A DNA stretch of 64,000 bases from NCBI GenBank assembly GCA_944326945.1, contig CALVFY010000001.1:1-64000 (forward strand), written 5' to 3'. Positions 17,318-26,876 of this stretch are shown piece after piece. Numbering within the stretch: the stretch's first letter is position 1; each line of letters starts with the position of its first letter. Made by a program: the position numbers and the translations under genes. The notes under the pieces were generated by a model. It saw only the letters and a list, made by a program, of their open reading frames with translations, was not told the origin of the DNA and made no database searches. The stretch is from an uncultured Rikenellaceae bacterium (lineage in GTDB: Bacteria > Bacteroidota > Bacteroidia > Bacteroidales > Rikenellaceae).

Positions 17318-18403
17318 TCAGAATGGGGATGGAACGAAGCGGATGGCTATGGCGAAGAGTATGGTGAACAGATAGAGCAGGGCCGGCAAGAAACCCGTAT
17401 GTCGAACGAAATAGTGCGGGGTGATTACGGCTAAAGGAACCGCCAGGAGCGTGAACATTTCGGCCGAACGGCTTGGCAGAAAAAACAGCCCTAAGGATAG
17501 AATCTGCATATAGATGAAATAGAGAAAGATCCTGCGGGCTCGTGTGCGCATTTGGGAGGCGTACCCCGCAAATGAAATCAGCGAAAATACCATCAGGATA
17601 GTCAGCATAAGAGCCAGCATCATTCTCCATAGACCGATGTCTGTGGTAAGCAAGTCCCATCCCGAAGGAGCAATCAGGGCATTGATCAGAGTCTCCCCGA
17701 GGTATCCGAATGAGTTTCCCATTCCCCAATAGACATAAGAGCCAATTAGGATAGGAAGAGTGTAACCGATCAGGGCGACGGTTGCTTCTTTGCCATTACG
17801 TCTGAACAGGATGATCGCAATGGGAATCAGTGGAAAGAAAAGGATGGATGGGGCATACAACAAAGGGGTTGTCCCGATCAGGAAGGCTCCACGAAACAGC
17901 GGGTCGAAACTGGCCTTGCGGCGGAATCCTGCGATCAGCCGATCGGAACCGATAATGAGTAGGAGGGCTGTTAATGCGGCCGTCATTCCATTTTCTGGAA
18001 CATAGAATCCCAGTGCGGGAATAATGAAAAAGAGGGCTGGCAAGTAGGTGCGTACGACCAATACCCTGTTCCGGGTGACGATACGAGTGATCCATAATGA
18101 CCCGAAGAAAAGCAGCAGACCAATCCCCAGGCAATATGAACCGGATGCGGGGGTGTTATTCGGAGCAATCAGAGCTCCTAAAGGAGCTGTTGCTTGCGTG
18201 CTTCCTTCGGAAGAGAGGGGGAGATTCTGACTTGATATTACAGTCGAAGACGCTCGTACAACGATGGTTGTCGCGGGAGCCGTCTCTCTCTTCCCCAAAA
18301 AAAGAGCCAGCAGTAAAATCAGCAGCAATAGGGTGAATGAGAGCGGTTGACGAACGATATCCAGTTGCATAGAGCGTCCTGTATTGGATGTGTTTAGAGT
18401 CAC
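17318..18403 (-). CDS. Polytopic membrane protein, DUF6427-like
   Basis: A 361-residue integral membrane protein with roughly 9-10 hydrophobic segments, the first at SFTLLLLILLLALFLG. A Ser/Thr/Pro-rich loop of about 50 residues follows it (TIVVRASSTVISS onward), then a regular alternation of transmembrane helices and short basic loops to the C-terminus. It resembles the Bacteroidota-specific family of unknown function DUF6427 found near purD; that assignment is from memory of gene context and is tentative. It is the last gene of the metX-purD operon, starting 34 bp after purD. No transporter or enzyme motif is visible. Confidence 0.7.
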   Translation of the reverse strand: MTLNTSNTGRSMQLDIVRQPLSFTLLLLILLLALFLGKRETAPATTIVVRASSTVISSQNLPLSSEGSTQATAPLGALIAPNNTPASGSYCLGIGLLLFFGSLWITRIVTRNRVLVVRTYLPALFFIIPALGFYVPENGMTAALTALLLIIGSDRLIAGFRRKASFDPLFRGAFLIGTTPLLYAPSILFFPLIPIAIILFRRNGKEATVALIGYTLPILIGSYVYWGMGNSFGYLGETLINALIAPSGWDLLTTDIGLWRMMLALMLTILMVFSLISFAGYASQMRTRARRIFLYFIYMQILSLGLFFLPSRSAEMFTLLAVPLAVITPHYFVRHTGFLPALLYLFTILFAIAIRFVPSPF

Positions 18404-18437
18404 AATGACTGTCTGTTACGGAAATCCGGACAGCCGG

Positions 18438-19736
18438 TTATTTCCATTTCATCAGATCCTGTCCGATGTCACCTCGTCGGTAAAGTCCCTCGTAATGGAT
18501 GCCGGAAATGGTGTTGTAGCTTTTCTCTAAGGCCTCTGCAATGTTGTGTCCCAGAGAGGTCACGGCCAATACTCTTCCGCCGTTGGTGACGGTTTTCCCG
18601 GCTTTGATGGTTGTCCCGGCGTGGTAAATGATGCTTTCCGAAGGCGTATCGAGTCCTTCGATGGGGAATCCTTTCGTGTAATCGCCCGGGTAACCTCCCG
18701 AAACGCATACTACGGTTGTGGCGGTGCGTGGGTCGATTTTCAGTTCATATTTGTCCAGCGAACCATGGGCCATCCCTTCGAACAGCGACATGATATCCGA
18801 TTCGATACGAGGAAAGACCACTTCCGTTTCGGGATCGCCCATGCGGACATTGTATTCGATGACATAAGGCGTGCCGCCTACATTCATCAATCCGATGAAG
18901 ATAAAGCCTTTGTAGTCGATCTTTTCCTCTTTCAAACCCTGGATGGTCGGTTCGACGATGGAGATGCGCACTTTCTCCATAAACGCATCGTCGGCGAATG
19001 GTACGGGCGATACGGCTCCCATTCCGCCGGTATTGAGCCCTGTGTCTCCTTCTCCGACACGTTTGTAGTCTTTGGCTACGGGCAGGATTTTATAGTGGGT
19101 GCCGTCGGTGGCCACGAATACCGAGCATTCGATGCCGTCCAGGTATTCTTCAATGACCACCGTATTGCCGGCGGCTCCGAATTTACCCGTCAGCATTCGC
19201 TCCAACTCCTCTTTGGCTTCGTCGAGCGACGAAAGAATCAAGACTCCTTTGCCGGCAGCCAGTCCGTCGGCTTTGAGTACATAAGGGGCGTGGAGAGTCT
19301 CCAGAAAACGACGGCCCTCTTCAAGAGTCTCCTTGGTGAAACTGCGATAGGCCGCCGTGGGAATGTGGTGACGGGCCATGAAAGCCTTGGCGAAATCTTT
19401 GCTGCCCTCCAGACGTGCGCCTGCACCCGAAGGCCCGATCACCGGAACATGATGGATTTCGTTGTCGTCGTGGAAAAAGTCGTAAATGCCTTTGACCAGA
19501 GGCTCTTCGGGTCCGACTACGACCAGATTGATATTGTTGGTGAGTATGAATTGTTTCAACGTGCCGAAATGGGTGGGTGAGAGTTCTACGTTCGTGCCCA
19601 GCGAGGCGGTTCCGGCGTTGCCCGGTGCGATATAGAGGCGCGCGGTGCGAGGACTCAGAGCGATTTGCCGGGCTATTGCATGTTCGCGGCCACCGGAGCC
19701 CAATAATAACACGTTGACAGATTCGGGTAATTTCAT
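18438..19736 (-). CDS. purD: Phosphoribosylamine-glycine ligase (GAR synthetase)
   Basis: A 432-residue ATP-grasp enzyme of standard PurD length that joins phosphoribosylamine and glycine in the second step of purine synthesis. It begins with the typical [14 protein letters not shown]. It contains [17 protein letters not shown], the [14 protein letters not shown]-grasp loop, TGGMGAVSP and the metal-binding [10 protein letters not shown]. It lies 31 bp downstream of metX on the minus strand. The next purine enzyme, purN, is at 43.5 kb. Confidence 0.97.
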   Translation of the reverse strand: MKLPESVNVLLLGSGGREHAIARQIALSPRTARLYIAPGNAGTASLGTNVELSPTHFGTLKQFILTNNINLVVVGPEEPLVKGIYDFFHDDNEIHHVPVIGPSGAGARLEGSKDFAKAFMARHHIPTAAYRSFTKETLEEGRRFLETLHAPYVLKADGLAAGKGVLILSSLDEAKEELERMLTGKFGAAGNTVVIEEYLDGIECSVFVATDGTHYKILPVAKDYKRVGEGDTGLNTGGMGAVSPVPFADDAFMEKVRISIVEPTIQGLKEEKIDYKGFIFIGLMNVGGTPYVIEYNVRMGDPETEVVFPRIESDIMSLFEGMAHGSLDKYELKIDPRTATTVVCVSGGYPGDYTKGFPIEGLDTPSESIIYHAGTTIKAGKTVTNGGRVLAVTSLGHNIAEALEKSYNTISGIHYEGLYRRGDIGQDLMKWK

Positions 19737-19767
19737 TGCAGATGAATTAAATGATATCTTGTATGGA

Positions 19768-20781
19768 TTAGTTGGCTAAAAACGGTTTGAGCAGAGCGTT
19801 CAGTTTGTCGGATTCCACCAGGAAACCGTCGTGCCCGAACGGAGAACTGAGCAGGTGAATTTCTGCATTGGGGATATGACGGTAGAGGTAGATCTGTTCC
19901 GAAACGGGGAAAATGATATCCGACGAGATGCCGATCACCATCGTAGGGCAGGTGATTTGTCCCAAAGCGCTTTCAATACCGCCCCTGTAACGTCCTACGT
20001 TATGGGAGTCGAAGGCTTGTGTCAGACGATAATAGGAGTAGGCATCGAATCTTCGGCAGAGTTTGTCTCCCTGGTATTGTTGATAAGTGGTGGCGCGGAA
20101 TCCGGCCACTTTATACATTGTGTCGTTTTCCTGTTGGGTGGCGTTGTAGGCCGACGAGCCTCGATAGCTCAGCAACCCGATTGAACGTGAAACGCGCATC
20201 CCTTTCTTGCCGGCATCGGGATTGGGCTGTCCGTAAGTGGCATCGGCTTCGATAGCCATGCGTTGTGATTCGTTGAACGCGATTGCCCATGGTTGACTGC
20301 GGGCGGCCGTGGCGATCAATACCAGTTTGTCCGTGATTCCGGGACTCGATATGGCCATTTCCATCGCCTGGAATCCTCCGATCGAACTTCCCACGATTGC
20401 GCGCATATGGCCGATCCCGAGGTGTTCTGCCAGCAACAAATGGGCATTTACCATATCGCGTACGGTGATAAAGGGAAATGAATCGTAATAGGGATGCCCC
20501 GTAATGGGATTGATGCTCAGTGGACCTGTGGAGCCATAGTGAGAGCCGATGATGTTGGCGCAGACAATGAAGTATCGTTTAGGGTCGAGAAAGCGTCCTT
20601 GTTCCACCGAATGGGGCCACCAATCGGCCACATCTGAATTAGCCGTCAGAGCATGGCACACCCATATCGTATTGTTCCCTTTCGGTTTGCCGAAAGTGTG
20701 ATAGGCGATAGTCAATTCGGGAAGTTCTTCCCCGTTTTCAAGCCGGAATGGTTTGTCGTATTTGAAGTAGCGGACAGGCAT
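19768..20781 (-). CDS. metX: Homoserine O-acetyltransferase
   Basis: A 337-residue alpha/beta hydrolase-fold acyltransferase. The [13 protein letters not shown] block, the [14 protein letters not shown] nucleophile elbow (catalytic Ser in SSIGG) and the C-terminal FGHDGFLVE (catalytic His) are those of MetX. It makes O-acetylhomoserine, the substrate of the metY product encoded at 5.2 kb. The start is set at 20781 ([11 protein letters not shown]) rather than the longer frame from 20820, because the -7 element TAGCTTTG (20799-20806) falls within the extra 13 codons. It heads the operon with purD and a membrane protein. Confidence 0.94.
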   Translation of the reverse strand: MPVRYFKYDKPFRLENGEELPELTIAYHTFGKPKGNNTIWVCHALTANSDVADWWPHSVEQGRFLDPKRYFIVCANIIGSHYGSTGPLSINPITGHPYYDSFPFITVRDMVNAHLLLAEHLGIGHMRAIVGSSIGGFQAMEMAISSPGITDKLVLIATAARSQPWAIAFNESQRMAIEADATYGQPNPDAGKKGMRVSRSIGLLSYRGSSAYNATQQENDTMYKVAGFRATTYQQYQGDKLCRRFDAYSYYRLTQAFDSHNVGRYRGGIESALGQITCPTMVIGISSDIIFPVSEQIYLYRHIPNAEIHLLSSPFGHDGFLVESDKLNALLKPFLAN

Positions 20782-20798
20782 TGATTTTTCTATTCCTG

Positions 20799-20806
20799 CA
20801 AAGCTA
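20799..20806 (-). promoter_or_regulatory. -7 promoter element of the metX operon
   Basis: The minus strand reads TAGCTTTG, matching TAnnTTTG, 18 bases before the ATG at 20781. This implies a leader of about 10 nt. Confidence 0.7.
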
Positions 20807-20868
20807 CGTAATTTTTCCAAAATCCGCTCTTCTCTGTCGCGGAAAAATCACGGTTGAGCTGAAAAGCT

Positions 20869-21879
20869 CTACGGATGCCGGGCTGACAGATAAGTTTCAC
20901 TCCGCAGAATCATGTTTTCGCGCAGGTTGACGGCGTAGAGCCATGAATCCATAAAGTGGAGATTTCCCAATGGAAAGAGGGTTTTGTAGGCTTCGATGTA
21001 ACACTCTTGGGGGTCGATGTCCGAGCAGATCAGGTAGTGGTCTTCGAGGCGGGCTCCCGTTGTGTAGTCGGGAATTTCGTCGTAGGTATCCGTTTGAGGA
21101 TTGTAGCGAATGATGCCGTGATGTTCGGAACGGGAAGCGGGTGTACCATCCGTACGCCAGTTGAGAGGATTGATTCCGACAACTGAGCGGTCCATTAGAG
21201 GAGATTTGGCTGCTGGATCGGTCAGAGAGTTATAGAGGATGATCACTCCTGTATCATTGGGACCCGTTGCGGGACGTAGTCGTTCGGGGTAACGATCGAG
21301 TTCCTCTTGAGTGATCTGGTATCCGATCAGATAGGCCGCAATCAGACGAGAAAACTGTTCTTGGGTCATTCCATGTTTGAGCAGGTCGATCAGTACGGCC
21401 GAACCCTGGCTGTGTCCCAACAGCATGAAAGGACGTCCGCCGTTGAGATGGTCCATATAATAGGCAAAGGCCCGTCTGATGTCTTCGCGAGGGATGGCAC
21501 TTTTGGCTTCGATGGCTTCGGGGCCGGATTCATAGACTGCCATGGTGATTTGCCGGTAGTAGGGGGCGAAAAAGTTGAATCGGCCGGAGGCGTAGGCTTC
21601 CCGGTTGAATCGTTGGTTGTCCACGGCAGCTTCCCGTTCGCGAAGTTGATCGACATTCGTGTAGTCGAGAGTGTCGCCTTGGGCATTGGTCGGTATGGTG
21701 CCGACTGTAGGGTAGACGTAAAAGATATCGACAGCTTTGTCCGGTGAACTCAATTCGTACCAATAAGTCGCATCGGCATAGTCGGGAGCAGGGGGAATCA
21801 GCTTGTCATATTTGTCCTGTTTGCTGCATGCGCCCAATAGCAGTAGAAGAACAAGGAATAATGACCGACAGACTTTCAC
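20869..21879 (-). CDS. DUF3089 alpha/beta-hydrolase lipoprotein
   Basis: A 336-residue protein with a lipoprotein signal (SLFLVLLLLLGACSKQ, lipobox Cys18). The mature part has VDIFYVYPTVGT near its N-terminus and a nucleophile elbow GHSQGSAVL. A YLIGYQ segment follows, and the combination matches the DUF3089 group of alpha/beta hydrolases. An esterase or lipase-like activity at the envelope is likely but the substrate is unknown. It starts 12 bp after the BatB-like gene and is probably the last gene of that operon. Confidence 0.85.
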   Translation of the reverse strand: MKVCRSLFLVLLLLLGACSKQDKYDKLIPPAPDYADATYWYELSSPDKAVDIFYVYPTVGTIPTNAQGDTLDYTNVDQLREREAAVDNQRFNREAYASGRFNFFAPYYRQITMAVYESGPEAIEAKSAIPREDIRRAFAYYMDHLNGGRPFMLLGHSQGSAVLIDLLKHGMTQEQFSRLIAAYLIGYQITQEELDRYPERLRPATGPNDTGVIILYNSLTDPAAKSPLMDRSVVGINPLNWRTDGTPASRSEHHGIIRYNPQTDTYDEIPDYTTGARLEDHYLICSDIDPQECYIEAYKTLFPLGNLHFMDSWLYAVNLRENMILRSETYLSARHP

Positions 21880-21890
21880 GGGAGTAGCGT

Positions 21891-22910
21891 TTAGTTGCGA
21901 TTGAAAATATTGAATCGGGCGAAGATGCGGTTTTTACGGCTGAGCATCAACATGTCGATCAGCAACAATACCAAGGCAGCCCCCACCAGATATTGGAATT
22001 GTTCGTTGAACTCTTCAAAGATGGTGGATGTGAGTTTTTTCTTTTCGGTTTGATTGATTTTGGCGATGATTTCATCCAGACCGATACTTTTGTTTGTGGC
22101 TCGGATATAGGCGCCGTCGGTGGAGAGAGCGATCTGCTCCAGAGAGGGTTCGTCCAGTTTCGAGACTACCATATTTCCTTCTTCGTCCTTGAGGAATTCT
22201 CCGTCGATCTGGATCGGAGCACCTTCCGGGGTGCCGATACCGATCGTATAGATTTTGATTCCTTGTTCGGCGGCCCGTTTGGCGGCGGCGAGAGCATCAT
22301 CCTCGTGATTTTCTCCGTCCGAAATGATAATCAATACCCGGCTGCCTTCGCTTCCCGTGGAGAAGGAACTGGCTGCCAGATCGATGGCTGCGCCGATAGC
22401 CGTGCCTTGACGGGAGACCATCGTTGGCGAGAGTTGGGCCGCAAAATTCCGTGCGGTAACATAATCGGCCGTAATGGGAAGTTGCACATAGGCATCTCCG
22501 GCAAAGGCGACCAGACCTACCCGATCCTGATGGAGTCCTTCCAGCAGACGATTGATGGCGAATTTGGTGCGCTCGAGTCTGTTCGGTTCGAAATCTTGGG
22601 CCAGCATACTGTTGGAGACGTCGACGGCCAACATGATCTCGATGCCTTGCCGGGTGACCTCTTTGAGCTTCGAACCGAATTGGGGGCGGGCCACGGCAAT
22701 GATTAATAGTCCGAGGGCGGTGATGCAAAGGATGAATTTATTGCGTACACGGCGGGGAGAGGCATCGGGCATCAATGTACGGACGGTTTCCGGATCGCCG
22801 AAACGGGCCAGACGCCGACGATAAAGACGACTTGCCCAAAGATAACTGCCGATCAGAATGGGAATGAGCAGCAGTAACCAGAGCATATGTGGAGATTCGA
22901 ATCTGAACAT
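21891..22910 (-). CDS. batB: BatB-like von Willebrand factor A membrane protein
   Basis: A 339-residue protein with two N-terminal hydrophobic helices (about 9-27 and 58-76), a VWA domain and a C-terminal helix (LVGAALVLLLIDMLML). The metal-ion adhesion site is intact (DVSNSM, then TAIG and a later SDGENHEDD). Such proteins face the periplasm and are part of the Bat (Bacteroides aerotolerance) cluster, where they are thought to assemble with the TPR protein and a MoxR ATPase. It follows the BatA-like gene by 12 bp. The exact function of Bat proteins is not established. Confidence 0.85.
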   Translation of the reverse strand: MFRFESPHMLWLLLLIPILIGSYLWASRLYRRRLARFGDPETVRTLMPDASPRRVRNKFILCITALGLLIIAVARPQFGSKLKEVTRQGIEIMLAVDVSNSMLAQDFEPNRLERTKFAINRLLEGLHQDRVGLVAFAGDAYVQLPITADYVTARNFAAQLSPTMVSRQGTAIGAAIDLAASSFSTGSEGSRVLIIISDGENHEDDALAAAKRAAEQGIKIYTIGIGTPEGAPIQIDGEFLKDEEGNMVVSKLDEPSLEQIALSTDGAYIRATNKSIGLDEIIAKINQTEKKKLTSTIFEEFNEQFQYLVGAALVLLLIDMLMLSRKNRIFARFNIFNRN

Positions 22911-22922
22911 GGTGTACGGAGT

Positions 22923-23918
22923 TTAAGGAATCTGACGAAGCCAGATGAATTTGGTGAAAAATTCGACAATCAATAACAGGAGCGCTGCCAGAAGGAACGA
23001 GGCGAATTGTTCGTGATAACGGGTGAAGTTGTCGATTTCGACCTTCGACCGTTCCAGTTGATTGATCTTGTCGTAGATGTCTGAAAGGGTTTTGTTATCG
23101 GTTGCCCGGAAATATTCTCCTCCGGTATTCTCGGCGATTTCGGCAAGTATCTTTTCGTCGATCTCCACTTTGGCCGGAACAAACGAAATATTTCCCCAGA
23201 CATCGACTGCCGGATAAGGTGCCGTTCCCATGGAACCGACGCCCACGGTATAGACCCGGATTCCATATTTTTGAGCTATTTCAGCAGCCGTCAGCGGGGC
23301 TATCTGACCGGAGTTGTTTACACCGTCGGTCAGTAGAATGATCACTTTGCTTTTGGCATCGCTCTCTCTGAGCCGATTGATCGAGGTGGCCAGACCGGTT
23401 CCGATGGCCGTACCGTCGGCGATCATACCGCTCTGCACTTGACCCAGCAGGTTGAGCAGCGATTTTTTATCCGTGGTCAAGGGGCTTTGCGTGAAACTTT
23501 CTCCGGCGAAGATAACCAAACCGATTCGATCGTTGGGACGATCCACGATGAATTTGGCAGCCACCTCTTTGGCCGCTCCGATTCGATCGGGATCGAAGTC
23601 GCGGGCGAGCATACTGGCCGATACGTCGAGGGCCAGTACGATGTCGATGCCTTCGGTTGTCGAGTGGCTGTTGCTTTCCGAACTCTGTGGACGGGCCAGT
23701 GCCACGACCAACAGTGCGACCGTACAGCACCGCAGGACGAAAGGCAGATGGCGCAGCCAGTAGCGGAAAGTTTTCGGCGAGCCTTTCAGTCCGTCCAGCG
23801 ACGAGATACGAAGAGTCGCGCCCCCTTGCAGCGTGCGATAGATATAATACCCGATCATTACCGGCACCAGAAGCAGCAACCAGAGCAGATGAGGGTTGGC
23901 AAAACGTATGATATCCAT
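22923..23918 (-). CDS. batA: BatA-like von Willebrand factor A membrane protein
   Basis: A 331-residue protein built like its downstream neighbour: an N-terminal membrane helix (LLWLLLLVPVMIGYYI), a second near residue 65, a VWA domain and a final helix (FLLAALLLLIVEFF). The MIDAS residues are present (DVSASM, TAIGTG, LTDGVNN). It is one of the two VWA components of the Bat cluster, and the YPAVDVWGNISFVPAKVEIDE insertion is typical of BatA. Unusually it lies after, not before, the TPR gene. Confidence 0.85.
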   Translation of the reverse strand: MDIIRFANPHLLWLLLLVPVMIGYYIYRTLQGGATLRISSLDGLKGSPKTFRYWLRHLPFVLRCCTVALLVVALARPQSSESNSHSTTEGIDIVLALDVSASMLARDFDPDRIGAAKEVAAKFIVDRPNDRIGLVIFAGESFTQSPLTTDKKSLLNLLGQVQSGMIADGTAIGTGLATSINRLRESDAKSKVIILLTDGVNNSGQIAPLTAAEIAQKYGIRVYTVGVGSMGTAPYPAVDVWGNISFVPAKVEIDEKILAEIAENTGGEYFRATDNKTLSDIYDKINQLERSKVEIDNFTRYHEQFASFLLAALLLLIVEFFTKFIWLRQIP

Positions 23919-23930
23919 TGTCAGTCTCTT

Positions 23931-24680
23931 TTACCAGTTTTTACTCGAACGACCCACTGCTTTTGCCTTCTGGGCATTGACCTTTTCACGGGTTTTGTCC
24001 TCTTCGTTCTGCATGGCCTGCAGCATCTGATCGGCCTCTTCCTGACTCATGCCGCCTTTGTCGGGTTCGGATTTCGACGGGTCGGATTTATCCGGATTCT
24101 GTTTGTCTTGATTCTGATTCTGCTGGTCTTGCTGGTTTTTGTTCTGGTCGTTCTGATTTTGTTTGTCGTTTTGATTGTTCTGATTGTTCTGATTCTGCTG
24201 GTTTTGGTTGTTGTTGCCGCCTCCTCCGCCCTGGTTTTGATTGTCCTTGTTGAGCAGTTTTTTGGTGTAAGCCAAGTTGAATTTGGCCTGTTCGTCGCCG
24301 GGATTGAGACGCAGGGCATTCTTGTAGGCTTCAAGAGCCTGTTCCAACTGGCGTTGTTGAAACAGAGCATTGCCTGTGTTATAGAATGAACCGGCGGCAT
24401 ATTCCATGTGTGTAGAGTCGGCTGCCAGGGGCGCGAAAATTTGGGCGGCATCGGCGTAGCGTCCCTGTTTGTAGAGCGTGTTTCCCAGGTTGAATTGAGC
24501 TTCGTAGGACCCGGGGGTTTTCTCCAGGGCACGGCGATAGGCAGCTTCGCTTTCGACGTAGTTGCTTCGTTCATACTCTTTGTTTCCGGAACGGATGTAT
24601 TTACGCTCGGGATAACGTTGGGCGTATGTTCCTGCTGCACAGAGCAGCATTCCCAATGTGACAATTACAATACGTTTCAT
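23931..24680 (-). CDS. batC: BatC-like TPR protein with Asn/Gln-rich linker
   Basis: A 249-residue periplasmic protein with a signal peptide (VTLGMLLCAAGTYAQ). About three tetratricopeptide repeats follow (residues 30-145, for example AQFNLGNTLYKQGRYADAAQ and YNTGNALFQQRQLEQALEAY). Then comes a low-complexity stretch of about 60 residues dominated by Asn, Gln, Asp and Lys, and a short basic end (KAKAVGRSSKNW). TPR proteins of this kind are the scaffold component of Bat clusters. Its ATG overlaps the preceding gene's stop by 4 bp, implying translational coupling. The low-complexity tract is made of non-identical codons and so looks selected rather than slippage-derived. Confidence 0.85.
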   Translation of the reverse strand: MKRIVIVTLGMLLCAAGTYAQRYPERKYIRSGNKEYERSNYVESEAAYRRALEKTPGSYEAQFNLGNTLYKQGRYADAAQIFAPLAADSTHMEYAAGSFYNTGNALFQQRQLEQALEAYKNALRLNPGDEQAKFNLAYTKKLLNKDNQNQGGGGGNNNQNQQNQNNQNNQNDKQNQNDQNKNQQDQQNQNQDKQNPDKSDPSKSEPDKGGMSQEEADQMLQAMQNEEDKTREKVNAQKAKAVGRSSKNW

Positions 24681-25888
24681 CGTTCCTCCTCCTTTCTTGT
24701 TTGGGGTACGGGCAGGGGAGTTGCCTCTTGGGGGGCCGAAGCAGATACGGAATCGGTTGTCTCTTTTTCTGCGAGTGTGGACGGAATGCTCTGTCCTGTT
24801 GCGGAGAGAGGAGTGTTTTCGCTTTTGTTTTGAGAACTTGCCGGAATTGCCGGAGGTGTGACCGGTTCCATCGGTGTGTCCGGACTCTCGATTGCTGTTT
24901 CGGTGGCCTCTTTGGTCTCCTCTACGAAATAATAGGCATTCAGATACGAATTTTCGTTTTCTTCGGCCTCGGGTACGTGTTTGGCGAATTTTACCAAATC
25001 GGCCGTACGAAGTATGTTCTCCAGATCCGATGCACTTTTGGCCGGCAGATCGAGTTCTCGTACCGCATCCATAATCTCATCCGATGTCATCTCCATGGCG
25101 CGTACTCCGAACCGTCCCACCAGATATTCTCTCAGAATGTCGGTCAGACGCGTATAATAGAGTTTATGCTTGTTGTTTTGCCATATCTTTTGATTGTGAA
25201 GCGTTTCGAGGGCCTTGATAGCAATCACGTGCGGCGGATCTTTGGGCTTTGGACCCAAACCGGGCAGTCGGCGACGGTATTTGATCAGTAGCCAGATCAA
25301 TACGCCCAGAACGGCCGCCCCCAGCAATCCCCATAAGATGTATCCGCTGATTTCTCCCGGACGGAAAGGGGTCTCCATGGGAGGCAGAATGTCGTAGATG
25401 GTCTGAGTGGTGGTGTCGATCTGGTAGGTCCCCACGAAAAGCTGGAGCGAGTCACGGGAATAGAGTGTATCGACGATATTTTTGTCTATATACAGCATCG
25501 GGAAGCATCCCATGTTGTAGATGCCTTCATCGAAGGTGATGAGTTTGTAACTTTTTTCCAGGGTGACCCGACGGCCCTCTTTTTTCAACGTATCACAACC
25601 GTTCTCTTCCAGAATTTCGACTACATCACCCAGCTTGTTATTGTCGAATTGCGGGAACCCGATCTGCTGTATGATATCTTTGTCGATTTCGACTTTTAAC
25701 AGGAAGGCATCTCCGATTCCAACACTGTCGGGTTCGAAACGGGCATGAACGACAGGGGCATTGGCGGTCTTGGCTGTCTGGGTGGAGTCCGAAGCGGGTT
25801 TCTGGGCCGTTGCTTCGTAGACTCCCGTTATCAATAAGACTGCGAACGTCGTACGTATCAAAAAATGAGGTATGTTCAATACGGACAT
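24677..25888 (-). CDS. Bat-cluster membrane protein of unknown function
   Basis: A 403-residue protein with a signal sequence (FLIRTTFAVLLITGVYEATAQ), a beta-rich periplasmic region of about 170 residues, one transmembrane helix (ILWGLLGAAVLGVLIWLLIKY) and a cytoplasmic domain with YYTRLTDILREYLVGRFG and TSDEIMDAV, like that of proteins between DUF58 and VWA genes in other Bat operons. The C-terminal 70 residues are Pro/Ser/Thr-rich and disordered. It may do the work of BatD, which is otherwise absent. The start at 25888 is preferred over an upstream in-frame ATG at 26035, because the signal peptide begins there and the longer form would overlap the DUF58 gene. Confidence 0.75.
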   Translation of the reverse strand: MSVLNIPHFLIRTTFAVLLITGVYEATAQKPASDSTQTAKTANAPVVHARFEPDSVGIGDAFLLKVEIDKDIIQQIGFPQFDNNKLGDVVEILEENGCDTLKKEGRRVTLEKSYKLITFDEGIYNMGCFPMLYIDKNIVDTLYSRDSLQLFVGTYQIDTTTQTIYDILPPMETPFRPGEISGYILWGLLGAAVLGVLIWLLIKYRRRLPGLGPKPKDPPHVIAIKALETLHNQKIWQNNKHKLYYTRLTDILREYLVGRFGVRAMEMTSDEIMDAVRELDLPAKSASDLENILRTADLVKFAKHVPEAEENENSYLNAYYFVEETKEATETAIESPDTPMEPVTPPAIPASSQNKSENTPLSATGQSIPSTLAEKETTDSVSASAPQEATPLPVPQTRKEEER

Positions 25889-25979
25889 AGTTTCTTTAAT
25901 CTCAATAAATATCGTTTGTTTTTCGAGTGCCGGAGCACTTCTCCGTAGAGGTCTTTCTCTCTGCCGGGAGACGAAACAT

Positions 25980-26861
25980 TTATCGTTTCTTGAAAAGTTT
26001 GATGAGTGATTTGACATAATCTTCGCCCGTCGCAATCGAAACGTTGTCTACGCGACTGCGTTTGAGTGTGGTGTCGATGATCTGACTGTTCTCTTCCCAA
26101 CGGCGGCGATAGGTGTCGCGTACCGTACGGGACGAGGTGTCCACCCATGCCTTACGGCCCGTTTCGGCATCCTGCAACTCGACGATACCAACATCGGGAA
26201 GCTCCGTCTCTCTGCGGTCGTAGATACGTATTCCGACCAGATCGTGCTTGTCCGAAGCGATCTTGAGAGCCTCTTCGAAGGCACTTTCACCCTCTTTTGT
26301 GTCTAAAAAGTCGGAGAGAATGAACGTTGTGCAACGCTTCTTGATAATGTTGGTCAGATAGCGCAGAGGTTCCGACAGCGAAGTGTTTCGGTGTTCCGGG
26401 CGGAATTCGATCAACTCACGGATAATCATCAGAATATGGGAACGTCCTTTTTTCGGCGGAATGAACTTCTCCACTCGGTCGCTGAAGAAGATACAACCCA
26501 CCTTGTCATTGTTTTCGGCGGCGGAGAAGGCCAGTACGGCTGCAATTTCCGTGATCATATTCTTCTTGAGTTTGTCCGTCGTGCCGAACAGACGCGATCC
26601 GCTCACATCCACCAGCAACATCATGGTGAGTTCCCGTTCCTCTTCGTAGGTCTTGATATGGGGTTTGCGACTGCGGGCGGTGACGTTCCAGTCGATGTCG
26701 CGGATGTCGTCGCCGATACGGTACTCTCTCACCTCGCTGAAGGCCATACCCCGCCCCTTGAAGGCGCTGTGGTAATGCCCCGCGAAGATGTCGTTGCTCA
26801 GTCCGCGGGTCTTGATCTCGATCTTGCGGACCTGTTTGAGTATGTCGCTGCTTGTTTCCAT
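25980..26861 (-). CDS. DUF58-domain protein of the Bat cluster
   Basis: A 293-residue soluble protein. The N-terminal part carries the DUF58 signature (FKGRGMAFSEVREYRIGDDIRDIDWNVTAR, quoted in part: FSEVREYRIGDDIRDIDW). It continues into a VWA-like fold with DVSGSRLFG and an ILSDFLD strand. DUF58 proteins are almost always encoded beside MoxR ATPases, which are thought to act on them or on the VWA proteins. It starts 15 bp after the moxR stop. Confidence 0.92.
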   Translation of the reverse strand: METSSDILKQVRKIEIKTRGLSNDIFAGHYHSAFKGRGMAFSEVREYRIGDDIRDIDWNVTARSRKPHIKTYEEERELTMMLLVDVSGSRLFGTTDKLKKNMITEIAAVLAFSAAENNDKVGCIFFSDRVEKFIPPKKGRSHILMIIRELIEFRPEHRNTSLSEPLRYLTNIIKKRCTTFILSDFLDTKEGESAFEEALKIASDKHDLVGIRIYDRRETELPDVGIVELQDAETGRKAWVDTSSRTVRDTYRRRWEENSQIIDTTLKRSRVDNVSIATGEDYVKSLIKLFKKR

Positions 26862-26876
26862 GGCCGGAAGTAAGGT

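Noticed and set aside
24060-24240. Repeat-like DNA with many Asn and Gln codons, at first sight a repeat array
   Set aside because: It is the low-complexity linker of the BatC-like protein; the units are irregular and lie in one frame, with no spacers as in CRISPR.
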